Below are positions 7,894 to 16,723 of a stretch of DNA of 64,000 nucleotides, piece by piece. Position 1 is the first letter of the stretch. Each line of letters starts with the position of its first letter. The translations under genes and the position numbers were made by a program. Under the pieces are notes generated by a model. That model ran no database searches and was not told the origin of the DNA. It saw only the letters and a program-made list of their open reading frames with translations. Origin of the DNA: Vibrio renipiscarius (GTDB lineage: Bacteria; Pseudomonadota; Gammaproteobacteria; Enterobacterales; Vibrionaceae); assembly GCF_000827885.1 (NCBI RefSeq), contig NZ_JTKH01000006.1:310001-374000 (forward strand). Reading direction: 5' to 3'.

Positions 7894-9495
7894 CTATAGA
7901 TACAGCCTACGAAGTTCTTTTTTATCAACTTTCCCGACGCTGGTTTTCGCGATGCTTTCAACAAACTTCACTTTCAATAGCAGCGCTTCTCGCGCAAGAA
8001 TGCCTTTAGTGATGAAGTCTTTGGCGTATCCGAGTAACTCTTTTTCTGTCACTTGGGCATCGGCCTTTAACGTCACGAGAGCGAGAGGAACTTCGCCCCA
8101 CTTGTTGTGTTGCATGCCGATAACCGCCACTTCAGACACGGCCTGATGCTGGTGGAGAATATCTTCTAGCTCAAGAGAGCTGACCCATTCGCCAGAGATC
8201 TTAATCATATCCTTCACGCGATCAGTGATTTTGATGAAACCGTCGCCATCAATGGTCGCGACATCTCCGGTGTGCAAATAGCCACCGCGCCACAGTGCTT
8301 TCGAGTTTTTATTATCTTTGTAGTACGTTGGTGTTAGCCAAGGTGCTCGCACTACAATCTCACCGCTTGTTTCGCCATCATGCGGCAGTTTGTTCATCTC
8401 TTCATCGACAATATGCGCTTCCACGAGCGCGACTTTTTTGCCGGTCTTAGAGCGATATTCAGCTTGTTTGTCGAGATCCATTTCTAAGTATTCGTGTGAC
8501 AATTGCACGATCGAAAGAATAGGGCCGGTTTCGCTCATACCATACCCTGCAAACACATCAATATTGCGCTCAAGTGCCGCTTTACATAGCGCTTTTGGCA
8601 GTGCTGCGCCCCCAATCACCACTTTCCATTGTGAGAAATCAATAGAGGATGACTTTGGTGAGCTCAAGAGTAAGTGCAGAATGGTCGGCACACAGTGTGA
8701 GAAGGTGACGTTTTCTTGTTCAATTAGATTCAACAGGGTATCAGGAACGTATTTACCCGGGTAAACCTGCTTCACGCCAAGCATGGTGGCCATGTAAGGA
8801 AGCCCCCAAGCATGTACGTGGAACATTGGCGTAATCGGCATGTAGATATCGCCTTGATGCAGTCGACCTTGAACCGCATTAGTGCCGATAGAGCTTAAGA
8901 TGCCGAGTGTGTGCAAAACCAGTTGGCGGTGGGTAAAGTACACCCCTTTTGGCATGCCAGTTGTGCCCGTGGTATAAAAAGTGGTCGCTACGGTGTTTTC
9001 ATCAAAATCAGGAAAATCAAAGTGAGCCTCTTCTTGGTCCAAAAGCTGTTCGTATTCACACGCTTCGCCATCGCGTAATACGACATAATCGGTGACCGTA
9101 TCAATGCGGCCTTTGATTTGATCAAGAATCGGTAAAAATTCTTCATGGATAAGAATAATGTCGTCTTCTGCGTGGTCAATGGTGTAGAGGATCTGTTCCG
9201 GAGACAAGCGCACATTGATCATATGCAGCTTCGCGCCAAGCATCGGAATCGCAAAGTAACATTCTAAATAGCGGTGAGAGTCGTAATCCATCACGGCAAC
9301 CGTGTCGCCTTTTTTTACCCCCATTTTAGTCAGCGCATTCGCTAACTTTTTCACACGCTCGTGAAACGTCGCATAGCTATGGCGACGGTGGTTGGCATAG
9401 ACAATTTCTTGCTCAGGATTGAATGCCACTGGAGAAAAAAGCAGATTTTTGATGAGTAATTGATAGTTGGATGGTTCATTCACATATTGGTTCAT
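7894..9495 (-). CDS. Fatty-acid-CoA ligase (AMP-forming)
   Basis: A 533-residue member of the ANL adenylate-forming superfamily. It activates a carboxylic acid with ATP and then forms the CoA thioester. The P-loop-like motif '[18 protein letters not shown]' lies near residue 168. The 'GYGMSETGP' substrate/adenine motif and '[14 protein letters not shown]' hinge region follow, and '[13 protein letters not shown]' near the C-terminus holds the catalytic Lys. Overall resemblance is to medium/long-chain acyl-CoA synthetases of the AlkK/FadD3-like type, not E. coli FadD. GAAGAA lies upstream of the ATG. It is a single-gene unit, so the chain length preference is open. Confidence 0.9.
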   Translation of the reverse strand: MNQYVNEPSNYQLLIKNLLFSPVAFNPEQEIVYANHRRHSYATFHERVKKLANALTKMGVKKGDTVAVMDYDSHRYLECYFAIPMLGAKLHMINVRLSPEQILYTIDHAEDDIILIHEEFLPILDQIKGRIDTVTDYVVLRDGEACEYEQLLDQEEAHFDFPDFDENTVATTFYTTGTTGMPKGVYFTHRQLVLHTLGILSSIGTNAVQGRLHQGDIYMPITPMFHVHAWGLPYMATMLGVKQVYPGKYVPDTLLNLIEQENVTFSHCVPTILHLLLSSPKSSSIDFSQWKVVIGGAALPKALCKAALERNIDVFAGYGMSETGPILSIVQLSHEYLEMDLDKQAEYRSKTGKKVALVEAHIVDEEMNKLPHDGETSGEIVVRAPWLTPTYYKDNKNSKALWRGGYLHTGDVATIDGDGFIKITDRVKDMIKISGEWVSSLELEDILHQHQAVSEVAVIGMQHNKWGEVPLALVTLKADAQVTEKELLGYAKDFITKGILAREALLLKVKFVESIAKTSVGKVDKKELRRLYL

Positions 9496-9721
9496 ATCGG
9501 TTCTTCGTTATCTTTTTTATTTATCGATTTTCTGGTCATAACGCTCGCGATGTATTTCAGGCGCTTATGATTATTTTAGGGTGATGTATTCTTTTGTACA
9601 CAGCAATTATCAGTCACCTCAATTGTTAAGTGGGTAACGTTTTCTCTGCATTATAAAGTGATGGCCTCAGCTCTGCCCGTCGCCATGATGTGAGTTAACT
9701 TGAGCATCGTGCCACGGATTC

Positions 9722-9758
9722 AAAAACGCCCCGATACTCATTGAGTGACCGAGGCGTT
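9722..9758 (-). terminator. Terminator after the VC0807-family gene
   Basis: On the minus strand AACGCC and GGCGTT pair with an inner stem ACTCA/TGAGT, followed by TTTTTG. It lies 60 bases downstream of the membrane protein gene, in a 325-base gap (9496-9820) that otherwise should hold only the ligase promoter. Confidence 0.7.
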
Positions 9759-9820
9759 AGCACTTTGCTCATATTGAGTGTAGTGCGTTCATTCGTTGGC
9801 CGAATAGGGCGCAGAATGAT

Positions 9821-10516
9821 TTATTTGGTGTGGAAAATCTGTTCTGTTTCCAGAGAGGTCATTGCTCTGATTTGACGCCAAACGTAGTAAAAGATACCCA
9901 ACATCATCAACATGCTTGGAATGGCAATAATTGGGTAGCTGTATAGTGTGAGCTTACCAAGCTCTTCATTAAACTGAGCGGTGCCAGCAGGGCTGGTCAC
10001 AATCCAAGTGGCAAGGAAATAATTCATCGCTGAAGAAAAAGCAAACGTGCTTGCGAAAAGGTAGTTTGATGAAGTTAGACAACGCTCAAATTGCGCTGAC
10101 TGGCCATTTTCTTTTAAGCGTTCAGTGATCAATGACAGGTTCAATACGGTGTCATTCAAAATCATCTTCTGCATGAATGGGTAACGAGTAAACGTTGAGC
10201 CGAGTACCGCTAAACCAATCAGTCCTGGAATTAATGCTTCTTTAAGCGCTAACCAGCGAGTATCCAGTTCGAGTAAGCCAATCCCACCGGTCAATAGCAC
10301 ACTGATAAAGCCCAGCGCTGCGATGAAGTTGAATTTCTTGTTGCGGATGAGGTCCATACCGCCGTAAACAATGGGAAAGAGTAAAGCGACGACAAGTGCC
10401 ATTGCTGTCCCCAAGTGCTCATCACCACTGAACTTCATTAAGATGAATGATGGGATGAAGACATTGAAGAGAATCTCGAATAGGGGATTCGACTTTTTTG
10501 TGGTCGTATTTTGCAT
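9821..10516 (-). CDS. VC0807-family membrane protein
   Basis: A 231-residue integral membrane protein with about five to six hydrophobic segments. The opening 'NPLFEILFNVFIPSFILMKFSG' region (shown here in part as EILFNVFIPSFILMK), the 'GGMDLI' turn and the 'YPFMQKM' motif match what I recall of the VC0807 family, found mainly in Vibrio and relatives. Its function is not known; intracellular-septation-type (YciB-like) membrane proteins have a similar look. AGGAA lies five bases before the start. A terminator at 9722 closes the unit. Confidence 0.8.
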   Translation of the reverse strand: MQNTTTKKSNPLFEILFNVFIPSFILMKFSGDEHLGTAMALVVALLFPIVYGGMDLIRNKKFNFIAALGFISVLLTGGIGLLELDTRWLALKEALIPGLIGLAVLGSTFTRYPFMQKMILNDTVLNLSLITERLKENGQSAQFERCLTSSNYLFASTFAFSSAMNYFLATWIVTSPAGTAQFNEELGKLTLYSYPIIAIPSMLMMLGIFYYVWRQIRAMTSLETEQIFHTK

Positions 10517-10729
10517 AATTTCCTACTGACTTTATTTTGCTGACGACTGTTTGACGTCGGGAGCGAGTGTTTATCGCCTAGCGCTCGATGTAAAGCGTTA
10601 AAATGCCAACTTGTGTAACGATTTATGAAACAAGTCGGTCATTGCGGTATGGTCTAACGAACCTACGGATGGCTTAGGCAAAACCTATCACGATGATAAA
10701 ACGCTCGCCTTCGAAATGCTATTTTTCAT

Positions 10730-11131
10730 TCATTTCGGTGACTGGTAGCTCTCGGGTAATAGGGCATGTCCGCGTTTATCGGTGAGATAGATCAACGCAT
10801 CAATCACGCGTATCGGCGTTAACAAGTTTTCTTCTGTGCAACGGTCTAATTCAAATGAAAGGTAAAGCTGATTCATTTCGACTTTTAAAAAGAGGTTGCC
10901 TTGTGGCGCTCTCTCTTGCGTTAGCGCGAAAACACCAATGCCAAGAAAGTGGGTGCTTTTTAAACTGTTTGTCGCGTAGATATCACATTTCAATTTGTGT
11001 GCGAGCGTTAAGAAATCGAGCAGTAAGTTTATTTGGTCGTCTGAAACGTCATCGAGTGCATGGATATGCGGCTCTTTACAGAAGCGTTCTAGATAGTTAA
11101 GCATCTGGTCGATATCGTTGTTGAATGGCAT
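10730..11131 (-). CDS. Conserved-looking hypothetical protein
   Basis: A 133-residue soluble protein that I do not recognise. It starts with an amphipathic helical region (residues 1-48) and has a central beta-rich part around 'FLGIGVFALTQERAPQGNLF'. It has no signal peptide, membrane segment or metal motif. Codon use matches the neighbours, and the frame is the only long one in this stretch, which supports it as real. Both flanks are long intergenic regions, so it is probably monocistronic. Confidence 0.6.
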   Translation of the reverse strand: MPFNNDIDQMLNYLERFCKEPHIHALDDVSDDQINLLLDFLTLAHKLKCDIYATNSLKSTHFLGIGVFALTQERAPQGNLFLKVEMNQLYLSFELDRCTEENLLTPIRVIDALIYLTDKRGHALLPESYQSPK

Positions 11132-11587
11132 TTTGGGGCGCTCTTACAAAAGGGACGTAATTGTATCGTAGGGGCCTCGTCATACAAAGTTTTTCGGAGG
11201 TTTTGTTGGCCTGTGGGTTTGCTAAACCGTTCATAAAACAGAAGTCGTTTCTAGCATCGCTTGATGCTTTTCGACGATGCCGGTAGCGATCACATTGAAG
11301 CCGTTCTGGGCACGTTACCTCCATCCAATAGCAACCACTCGTTGGAACGAAGACCAATCAACATAACTCTTGGAGCCTTCTTGCTGATGAAAGAAACGAG
11401 TTAACGACAGTCTTATCCTCGTTTTAAGCGTTTTCACGCACTTACTCAGTCTGAACGGTATCGAGTCAAGCATACGCCCGCCTCCAGCATGGTGATCATT
11501 AAAGAGTTCTGCGTTATGCCTTCCCTTAAAAACGAAAAATAGGCATTAACGTGTACGGCATCGTTTGCCATGTCCTCGTGATTTTAT
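11132..11587. other. Intergenic stretch without a gene
   Basis: This is the left half of the ~900-base gap before the PTS regulator. A minus-strand frame at 11097-11357 overlaps the hypothetical gene and lacks a start signal, so I do not call it. No RNA gene is recognisable. Confidence 0.35.
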
Positions 11588-11627
11588 TTTTCATTATGAA
11601 TTTTCATTTGCTTTCATTTTCATTGTG
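11588..11627 (+). promoter_or_regulatory. Candidate AgaR/DeoR-type operator (repeated TTTCATT)
   Basis: Four copies of TTTCATT occur within 40 bases (starting about 11588, 11602, 11612 and 11618), with a near-10-base phase between some of them. Known operators of AgaR, the DeoR-family regulator of the N-acetylgalactosamine PTS operon in E. coli, are likewise runs of TTTCRTTT-like units. The site lies 420 bases before the DeoR-family gene. Confidence 0.45.
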
Positions 11628-11849
11628 ATAATGAGTATGTGAGAGCTTTTCTAGTTTAACAAGAGCTAGATCAGATGATGTTTAATTATTGATAAACAAG
11701 TCACATCTAGACGTTTATTAGCAACAAATGCTGATCATTGCAAAAGTGAAATATCGGTTTGAAAATTAGAAGGTAAATTTTAAGTCATTGATTTATATTT
11801 ACTTTATTTTCAGTTGCTATGGGTTTTGCATTTGTTTTTCTTGGTTTTA

Positions 11850-11878
11850 TGGTATGAAGTGTGAGTTACATTTATAAT
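11850..11878 (+). promoter_or_regulatory. Possible promoter of the sugar-acid PTS operon
   Basis: A perfect TATAAT lies at 11873-11878, with GTGTGAG at 11859 just upstream and no good -35 hexamer. This would suit an activated promoter. Transcription would leave a ~160-base leader before the regulator gene. Confidence 0.3.
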
Positions 11879-11970
11879 GCAGAGCATAGAGGGATTTAAA
11901 ATGTGAGTTTAATCATGCTTAGCGTAAAAAGTATTTGCTCAATAAAAATTATTGAAAGAGAATCGCTGCA

Positions 11971-11995
11971 AATGAAAAGAAATGAAAATTCAAAT
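11971..11995 (-). promoter_or_regulatory. Second candidate AgaR-type operator
   Basis: The plus strand reads AATGAAAAGAAATGAAAATT, i.e. on the minus strand repeated TTTCATT units like those at 11588. It lies about 50 bases before the regulator start and downstream of the possible promoter, suitable for autoregulation or looping. Confidence 0.45.
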
Positions 11996-12042
11996 AAAAG
12001 ATTAGCGGTATGTGCGTCGAGAAAAAAAATGGGGACGCAACA

Positions 12043-12828
12043 ATGAAAACCGGAATTGAAAGACGTATGGAAATTGCCAACATGGTTGGTATGAAAGGCA
12101 AAATGCACGTTGACGACTTGGCTGATTATTTCAACGTGACTGGAGCAACAATACGGGCTGATTTACGCTTCTTAGAGCAAAATGGCTACATCATACGTTC
12201 ACACGGTTTTGCACTCGTGAATAGAGACGTTCTTTCAAGGTTAGCGTCGTCAGCAACATCAAAAATGCAAAGGGGCGGATCAGATTTTTGTGAGTTGATT
12301 GCCAATACGATTCATGACGCGATTGATGAGAAAAACACTATTTTTGTCGATAGCAGTGTTTTAATTAGAAAGGCATTAAAGCAATTAAGCGATCTTAAGT
12401 CGTCGACAGTGATTACTCGTGATTTAAATTTGGTGCAGAACTTACCACAACTCACGGATTGTAATTTTTTCGTGACCGGTGGCCGAGTCAACGTCGAACA
12501 AATGAAAATGACAGGAACACGCATGATTAGCAGTTTAAAGCAATATCGCTTTAACAATGTGTTTGTTCAAGTAGACAGCTTTAATACCAAGCTAGGTGTT
12601 TTTTCTAAAAGTGAATCAGATGCAGACATGCTCAGATTGTTATGCGAAATATCTGAAAAAATAACGATAGTCGTCGAGTCTTCTGCATTTAATACCAGTG
12701 ATTCATTTTGGGCTTGTGAATCAAATAAAATAAATTCAGTGATAACAGATTACGATTTAGATGATGATATTAAGCGATCATTGGAATCAAATAACATAAA
12801 AGTTATAAAACTCAGTTTAAATACTTAA
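12043..12828 (+). CDS. DeoR/AgaR-family transcriptional regulator
   Basis: A 261-residue regulator. The N-terminal DeoR-type helix-turn-helix is visible as 'VDDLADYFNVTGATIRADLR' at residues 27-46, followed by the 'LEQNGYIIRSHGFAL' wing. The C-terminal DeoRC sensor domain shows 'FVTGGRVN' and 'DSFNTKLGVFSKSESDA', and such domains usually bind a phosphosugar. The start at 12043 has GGGGA seven bases upstream, while the earlier ATG at 12010 has none. It leads an operon with a mannose-family PTS and uronyl catabolic genes 28 bases downstream, and TTTCATT-type operators lie upstream. It most likely represses these genes until the substrate's phosphorylated form appears. Confidence 0.85.
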   Translation: MKTGIERRMEIANMVGMKGKMHVDDLADYFNVTGATIRADLRFLEQNGYIIRSHGFALVNRDVLSRLASSATSKMQRGGSDFCELIANTIHDAIDEKNTIFVDSSVLIRKALKQLSDLKSSTVITRDLNLVQNLPQLTDCNFFVTGGRVNVEQMKMTGTRMISSLKQYRFNNVFVQVDSFNTKLGVFSKSESDADMLRLLCEISEKITIVVESSAFNTSDSFWACESNKINSVITDYDLDDDIKRSLESNNIKVIKLSLNT

Positions 12829-12855
12829 ACATCAATAATAAAAAGGAATATTTTT

Positions 12856-13344
12856 ATGGCTAATATAGTTTTAGCTCGTATCGACGAACGCCTAATTCAC
12901 GGTCAAATAAGATTGCAATGGGGCAAGCATTCAGGTGCCAATACAATTTTGGTCGCGAATGACGAAATTGCACAACTTGAACCGCTTCAAGCGCCATTCA
13001 AAGCGTCAGCAGGTAGTGATTTTGCCGTTATATTTAGAACGATAGAGCAAACTATTTCTAACCTGCCAAAAGCGGGTATGGACCGTAAAATTTTATTGCT
13101 TTGTAAAAACCCTGCAGATTTCGCAAAGATTGTCCAAGGTGGAATTGAATTGCCAGAAATTAATATTGGCAATATGCATTTTCATGAAGGGCGTGTCGCA
13201 GTTAATAAGTATATTAATGTAGACAAAAAAGACATGGAAGCGTTTGATGTTTTACGTAGCCATGGAAGTGTAAGTACTATTCAGCACATGCCAGAAAGCA
13301 ATAAAGAATGCATTTTTGAAATGACGAAAGATTTATCTATCTAA
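12856..13344 (+). CDS. PTS mannose/sorbose-family IIB component
   Basis: A 162-residue cytoplasmic phosphocarrier of the mannose-family PTS. The motif 'ARIDERLIHGQIRLQW' contains the phosphorylated His15. IIB passes phosphate from IIA to the incoming sugar at the IIC/IID membrane complex. It most resembles AgaV-type proteins, which serve amino-sugars and unsaturated glycosaminoglycan disaccharides in other bacteria. AAAAGGA precedes the ATG. It is the first transport gene of the operon, and IIC follows 11 bases later. Confidence 0.9.
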   Translation: MANIVLARIDERLIHGQIRLQWGKHSGANTILVANDEIAQLEPLQAPFKASAGSDFAVIFRTIEQTISNLPKAGMDRKILLLCKNPADFAKIVQGGIELPEINIGNMHFHEGRVAVNKYINVDKKDMEAFDVLRSHGSVSTIQHMPESNKECIFEMTKDLSI

Positions 13345-13355
13345 GGTGAAATAAA

Positions 13356-14126
13356 ATGTTAATGGAAGCTATTTTAGTCGCCGTTTGGGCGGCGCTATGC
13401 GGCATCGATAAATTCGATGTATTTACGGGGATTCACAGACCATTAGTTACCGGTACTGTGGTGGGTTTAATTCTTGGTGATCTACAAATGGGTTTGATTG
13501 CCGGCGCTACATTTGAACTGGCATGGCTAGGTCTTGTTGCTAACGCGGGTGTTCAGCCACCGGATACCACCGTGGGCGCTATTGTCGGTACGATGTTCGC
13601 GATTAAACTGGACATGACGCCTGAAGCGGCCATCGGTATGGCGATTCCTTTTGCTTTGGCTATGCAAACTTGTGTTCTTTTCCTATTTACGTCTTGTGCA
13701 CCAATGATGCAAAAAGCGGATCAATATGCTGAAAGTCTCAACTTAAAAGGCATCGATAAGCTTATCTATATTGGTTTGAGTGCGCGCGCATTGTTATACG
13801 GTGTGGTTGGCTTCTGCGCGATTTACTTTGGTGCGACAGGTGCAGAATTCATTCAAGAATACTTACCTCAAAGTATCGTGAAAGGTATGGCGATTGCAGG
13901 TGGCATGATGCCAGCGGTTGGTTTTGCAATGTTACTTCGTACAATGTTTAACGTCGCTATTCTGCCGTACTTCTTCTTAGGTTTTGTGTGCTCGACTTAT
14001 TTCAATATGCCTATTCTAGGAACCGCACTGGTCTTTACTTGTGTTGCCGTCCTCGATTACATGAACAATAAAAAGTCTGACACTCCTCAAGCAGCTCAAA
14101 CACAGGTATTTGACGATGAACTCTAA
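13356..14126 (+). CDS. PTS mannose/sorbose-family IIC permease
   Basis: A 256-residue membrane permease with seven to eight hydrophobic segments. The IIC-Man signature region 'GDLQMGLIAGATFELAWLG' is near residues 41-59, and 'NAGVQPPDTTVGAIVGT' follows. It forms the sugar channel together with IID. AAGGTGA lies six bases before the ATG. The 3' end overlaps the IID start by 11 bases, showing translational coupling. AgaW-type proteins are the nearest by eye. Confidence 0.9.
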   Translation: MLMEAILVAVWAALCGIDKFDVFTGIHRPLVTGTVVGLILGDLQMGLIAGATFELAWLGLVANAGVQPPDTTVGAIVGTMFAIKLDMTPEAAIGMAIPFALAMQTCVLFLFTSCAPMMQKADQYAESLNLKGIDKLIYIGLSARALLYGVVGFCAIYFGATGAEFIQEYLPQSIVKGMAIAGGMMPAVGFAMLLRTMFNVAILPYFFLGFVCSTYFNMPILGTALVFTCVAVLDYMNNKKSDTPQAAQTQVFDDEL

Positions 14127-14997
14127 TGACATGACGATGAATCCAGCTGACTTCCATGATGATTCAGCAAGTTCATTGATTAGTAATACGGACAGTTACA
14201 CCGATAAAACGGCAACGAAAGTCATCACCAAAAAAGATTTATGGAAAATTGGTTTCCGCGGTCTATTGATGGAAGGTAACTTTAACTTCAACCGTATGCA
14301 GGCGGGTGGTTTTTGTTACTCAATTAGTCCAGCGCTTGAGAAAATCCATAAAAACCCAGAAGACTTAAAAAAGGCATTAAAGAACAACCTACAGTTCTAT
14401 AATGCGAACCCTAAAATGTTTACTTTGCCTCTTGGCCTTGCGATTGCAATGGAAGAGAGCAAAGAAAAACCGTCGACCATTGCTTCTGTAAAAGCGGCGA
14501 CGATGGGATCGGTTTCGGGTGTGGGTGATGCACTAGACCATTCGGTTATGCTGCCATTAACGTTGGCGATTGGTAGTTCAATTGCTCTACAAGGTAACCC
14601 ACTTGGTGTTTTGGTCTTCTTCATTTTGTACCAATCATACCGTATTCCAATGTACTTTTGGCTATTGTTCCTTGGCTACAACGCGGGTGTATCAGCGTTA
14701 GAAAAACTGTCCGATCAAGCTGAAAAACTAGGCCGTGCGGCGAACATCGTCGGTCTGGGTGTGATTGGTTCAATGGTGGCGAAATACGTGAAAGTTTCAA
14801 CGGTCATTGAACTGGAAGCGGGCGCGGCGGATATTAGCCTTCAAACCGGTATGTTAGATAAATTGATGCCTAACTTACTGCCAATGGCATTAGTATGGCT
14901 GATGTACTACCTAGTGAAAAAAGGTAAATCACCAACGGCGCTTATTTTCGGCACGCTATTTGCGGGCGTTGGCGGTCACTTACTGGGTATTTTCTAA
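14116..14997 (+). CDS. PTS mannose/sorbose-family IID component
   Basis: A 293-residue membrane-associated PTS subunit. After a polar 35-residue N-terminal extension rich in Asp, Ser and Thr it shows 'LLMEGNFNFNRMQAGGFCYS', the conserved IID opening. Then comes 'GSVSGVGDALDHSVMLPL' and hydrophobic C-terminal segments. The start at 14116 (ATG) is preferred over an in-frame TTG at 14110. It overlaps IIC by 11 bases. The N-terminal extension is longer than I would expect for the family. Confidence 0.9.
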   Translation: MNSNDMTMNPADFHDDSASSLISNTDSYTDKTATKVITKKDLWKIGFRGLLMEGNFNFNRMQAGGFCYSISPALEKIHKNPEDLKKALKNNLQFYNANPKMFTLPLGLAIAMEESKEKPSTIASVKAATMGSVSGVGDALDHSVMLPLTLAIGSSIALQGNPLGVLVFFILYQSYRIPMYFWLLFLGYNAGVSALEKLSDQAEKLGRAANIVGLGVIGSMVAKYVKVSTVIELEAGAADISLQTGMLDKLMPNLLPMALVWLMYYLVKKGKSPTALIFGTLFAGVGGHLLGIF

Positions 14998-15009
14998 TAA
15001 AGGCATTTT

Positions 15010-15450
15010 ATGATAGGTATTATTGTTTCTGGGCATATTAATTTTGCTACAGGCATGCAATCAGCGGTAGAAGCCATTGTTGGTGAGCAAGCGTCGTTAG
15101 AGTTTATTGATTTTGTTCCAACGATGACAACGGAAAAATTAGAAGAGCAAATGCTTACTTCTATTAATAAAATGAACGATGGCTCAGGTGTTCTGATACT
15201 GACTGACGTTCCTGGTGGTTCTCCATGCAACCGTGGTGTGTCTATTATGTTGAGCCGTGATGATGTTCGAGTCGTTGCAGGTTGTAACTTACCAATGATC
15301 ACTAACGCATGCTTTGAGCGTGATGATGTTTCTCTTGAAGAGCTTGCTGATATTGTTTGTGAAATTGGCGCCCAGTCAATGAAAGACATGGCAAAAGAAA
15401 TTGCTCAACTTGAGAATAATGATTCTGATTCATTCGAAGACGAATTATAA
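15010..15450 (+). CDS. PTS mannose-family IIA component
   Basis: A 146-residue cytoplasmic phosphocarrier. 'IIVSGHINFATG' carries the phosphorylated His9, which takes phosphate from HPr. 'LTDVPGGSPCNR' is the usual second motif. As in aga-type clusters of Gram-positive bacteria (agaF), IIA is a separate protein. It completes a full IIB-IIC-IID-IIA set. A long-armed stem-loop follows before the hydrolase gene, so expression of the downstream genes may be reduced relative to the transporter. Confidence 0.9.
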   Translation: MIGIIVSGHINFATGMQSAVEAIVGEQASLEFIDFVPTMTTEKLEEQMLTSINKMNDGSGVLILTDVPGGSPCNRGVSIMLSRDDVRVVAGCNLPMITNACFERDDVSLEELADIVCEIGAQSMKDMAKEIAQLENNDSDSFEDEL

Positions 15451-15472
15451 AATAAAATATTAATAATGAAAT

Positions 15473-15547
15473 AAAGGCACTACTTAATTTAATTCAATTG
15501 TTCCCCTAATTGGATTTGTTTAGTCAGGATAGTAGTGCCTTTTTTTT
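15473..15547 (+). terminator. Long-loop intrinsic terminator between PTS and hydrolase genes
   Basis: AAAGGCACTACT and AGTAGTGCCTTT form a perfect 12-bp stem around a 46-base loop, followed by T residues. It may terminate partially, or read-through may be controlled, since the hydrolase gene downstream is in the same direction with no obvious promoter. Confidence 0.75.
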
Positions 15548-15626
15548 GACTTTTTTATATTTTAATTCCCCACAATATTTTTTAGATATTGGTTTTCTCC
15601 CGAACTCCAATAAAAAGGCATGCAAC

Positions 15627-16667
15627 ATGAACCGTACAGAAATTCTTAATAACATGAAGCGCGTGTACTCGTGGCAACGTGACAATCGCACGCGTTTTGT
15701 TACTCGTAGTACCGGTAAAAAACGTTTTTTGAAAGCGACAGATTGGGAACGTGGCGTGTTCTGGTTATCTGTTGCTGACGCTTGGCAAGCAACGGAAGAT
15801 CAAGACTATCTTGATGGTTTGTTGGATTTCACATTGCACACTGGATTCCGTGCGGGTCCTCTTCCTCGTTTTGCTGATGATCATGTTTGTATGCAAGCGT
15901 ATCAGCCTCTTTATCCTTTGTTTGATATTCCAGAGTCAGTTGATTACGCAAAGACGGCATTGGATATCATGATTAATGATCCGAAACCCGGCCGAGAAGA
16001 TTGGTGGTGGTGTGATTCATTATTTATGGCTCCGCCTGTTTTTGCGGGTTTAACGGCTTACACCGGTGACGAGCAATACATTAATTATATGGATAAGGCG
16101 TGGTGGGATGCGGTTGAGAACTTGTTTGATCCTGAAACGAACCTGTATTACCGCGATAAGCGTTATATTCCGAACGCTGAAGGAACAGAGTTCCGTGAAG
16201 CGAACGGTGAAAAAGTATTTTGGAGTCGTGGTATCGGTTGGGTTCTCGCTGCCGTTCCTCGAATTTTGGATCATATGCCAGAAGACTACCCAACGCGTCC
16301 ACAATACATTGCCATGTTTAAAGCACTCGCAGCTGAAGTGATTAAATACCAACAAGAAGATGGTTTTTGGCGCACAAGTCTGCTTGACCCACAAAGCTTC
16401 CCAGCGAAAGAAAGCAGTGCAACATCGCTATTTTGTTACGGCCTAGCATGGGGTATTAAGCAAGGCTATTTAGACAAAGAAACATATTTGCCAGTAGTAG
16501 AAAGCGCATGGGCATCGGTTGAATCGTGCATCCACGAAAATGGCATGATCGGTTGGGTTCAGTTACCCGCTTTTAACCCCCGTGATGTGAAATTTGAGCA
16601 CAACATTGACTACGGTGCAGGCACATTCTTGTTAGCCGCCACCGCGATGTTGGCGTTGTCTGAATAA
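15627..16667 (+). CDS. GH105-type unsaturated uronyl hydrolase
   Basis: A 346-residue (alpha/alpha)6-barrel hydrolase of the GH105 (YteR/YesR) type. It removes a 4,5-unsaturated uronic acid from the end of lyase-made oligosaccharides by hydrating the double bond. Typical features are 'FADDHVCMQAY' near residue 86 with the catalytic-type Asp, 'WWWCDSLFMAPPVFAG' near residue 126 with the second Asp, and 'FWSRGIGWVLAA' near residue 198. There is no signal peptide, so it acts in the cytoplasm on PTS-imported, probably phosphorylated, disaccharide. The start at 15627 has AAAGG upstream. The longer frame from 15510 runs through the terminator hairpin. Confidence 0.88.
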   Translation: MNRTEILNNMKRVYSWQRDNRTRFVTRSTGKKRFLKATDWERGVFWLSVADAWQATEDQDYLDGLLDFTLHTGFRAGPLPRFADDHVCMQAYQPLYPLFDIPESVDYAKTALDIMINDPKPGREDWWWCDSLFMAPPVFAGLTAYTGDEQYINYMDKAWWDAVENLFDPETNLYYRDKRYIPNAEGTEFREANGEKVFWSRGIGWVLAAVPRILDHMPEDYPTRPQYIAMFKALAAEVIKYQQEDGFWRTSLLDPQSFPAKESSATSLFCYGLAWGIKQGYLDKETYLPVVESAWASVESCIHENGMIGWVQLPAFNPRDVKFEHNIDYGAGTFLLAATAMLALSE

Positions 16668-16723
16668 AGTTATTTCCGAACGTTGCTTGTGTATTACAGG
16701 CATTGATAAAAAAGGATCGTTGT

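Noticed and set aside
11896..12108. 70-codon minus-strand frame at the regulator start
   Set aside because: It overlaps the DeoR-family start and its operator region, and is His/Phe-rich by composition only.
16050..16394. Frames opposite the GH105 gene
   Set aside because: They are shadows of a gene with clear catalytic motifs.
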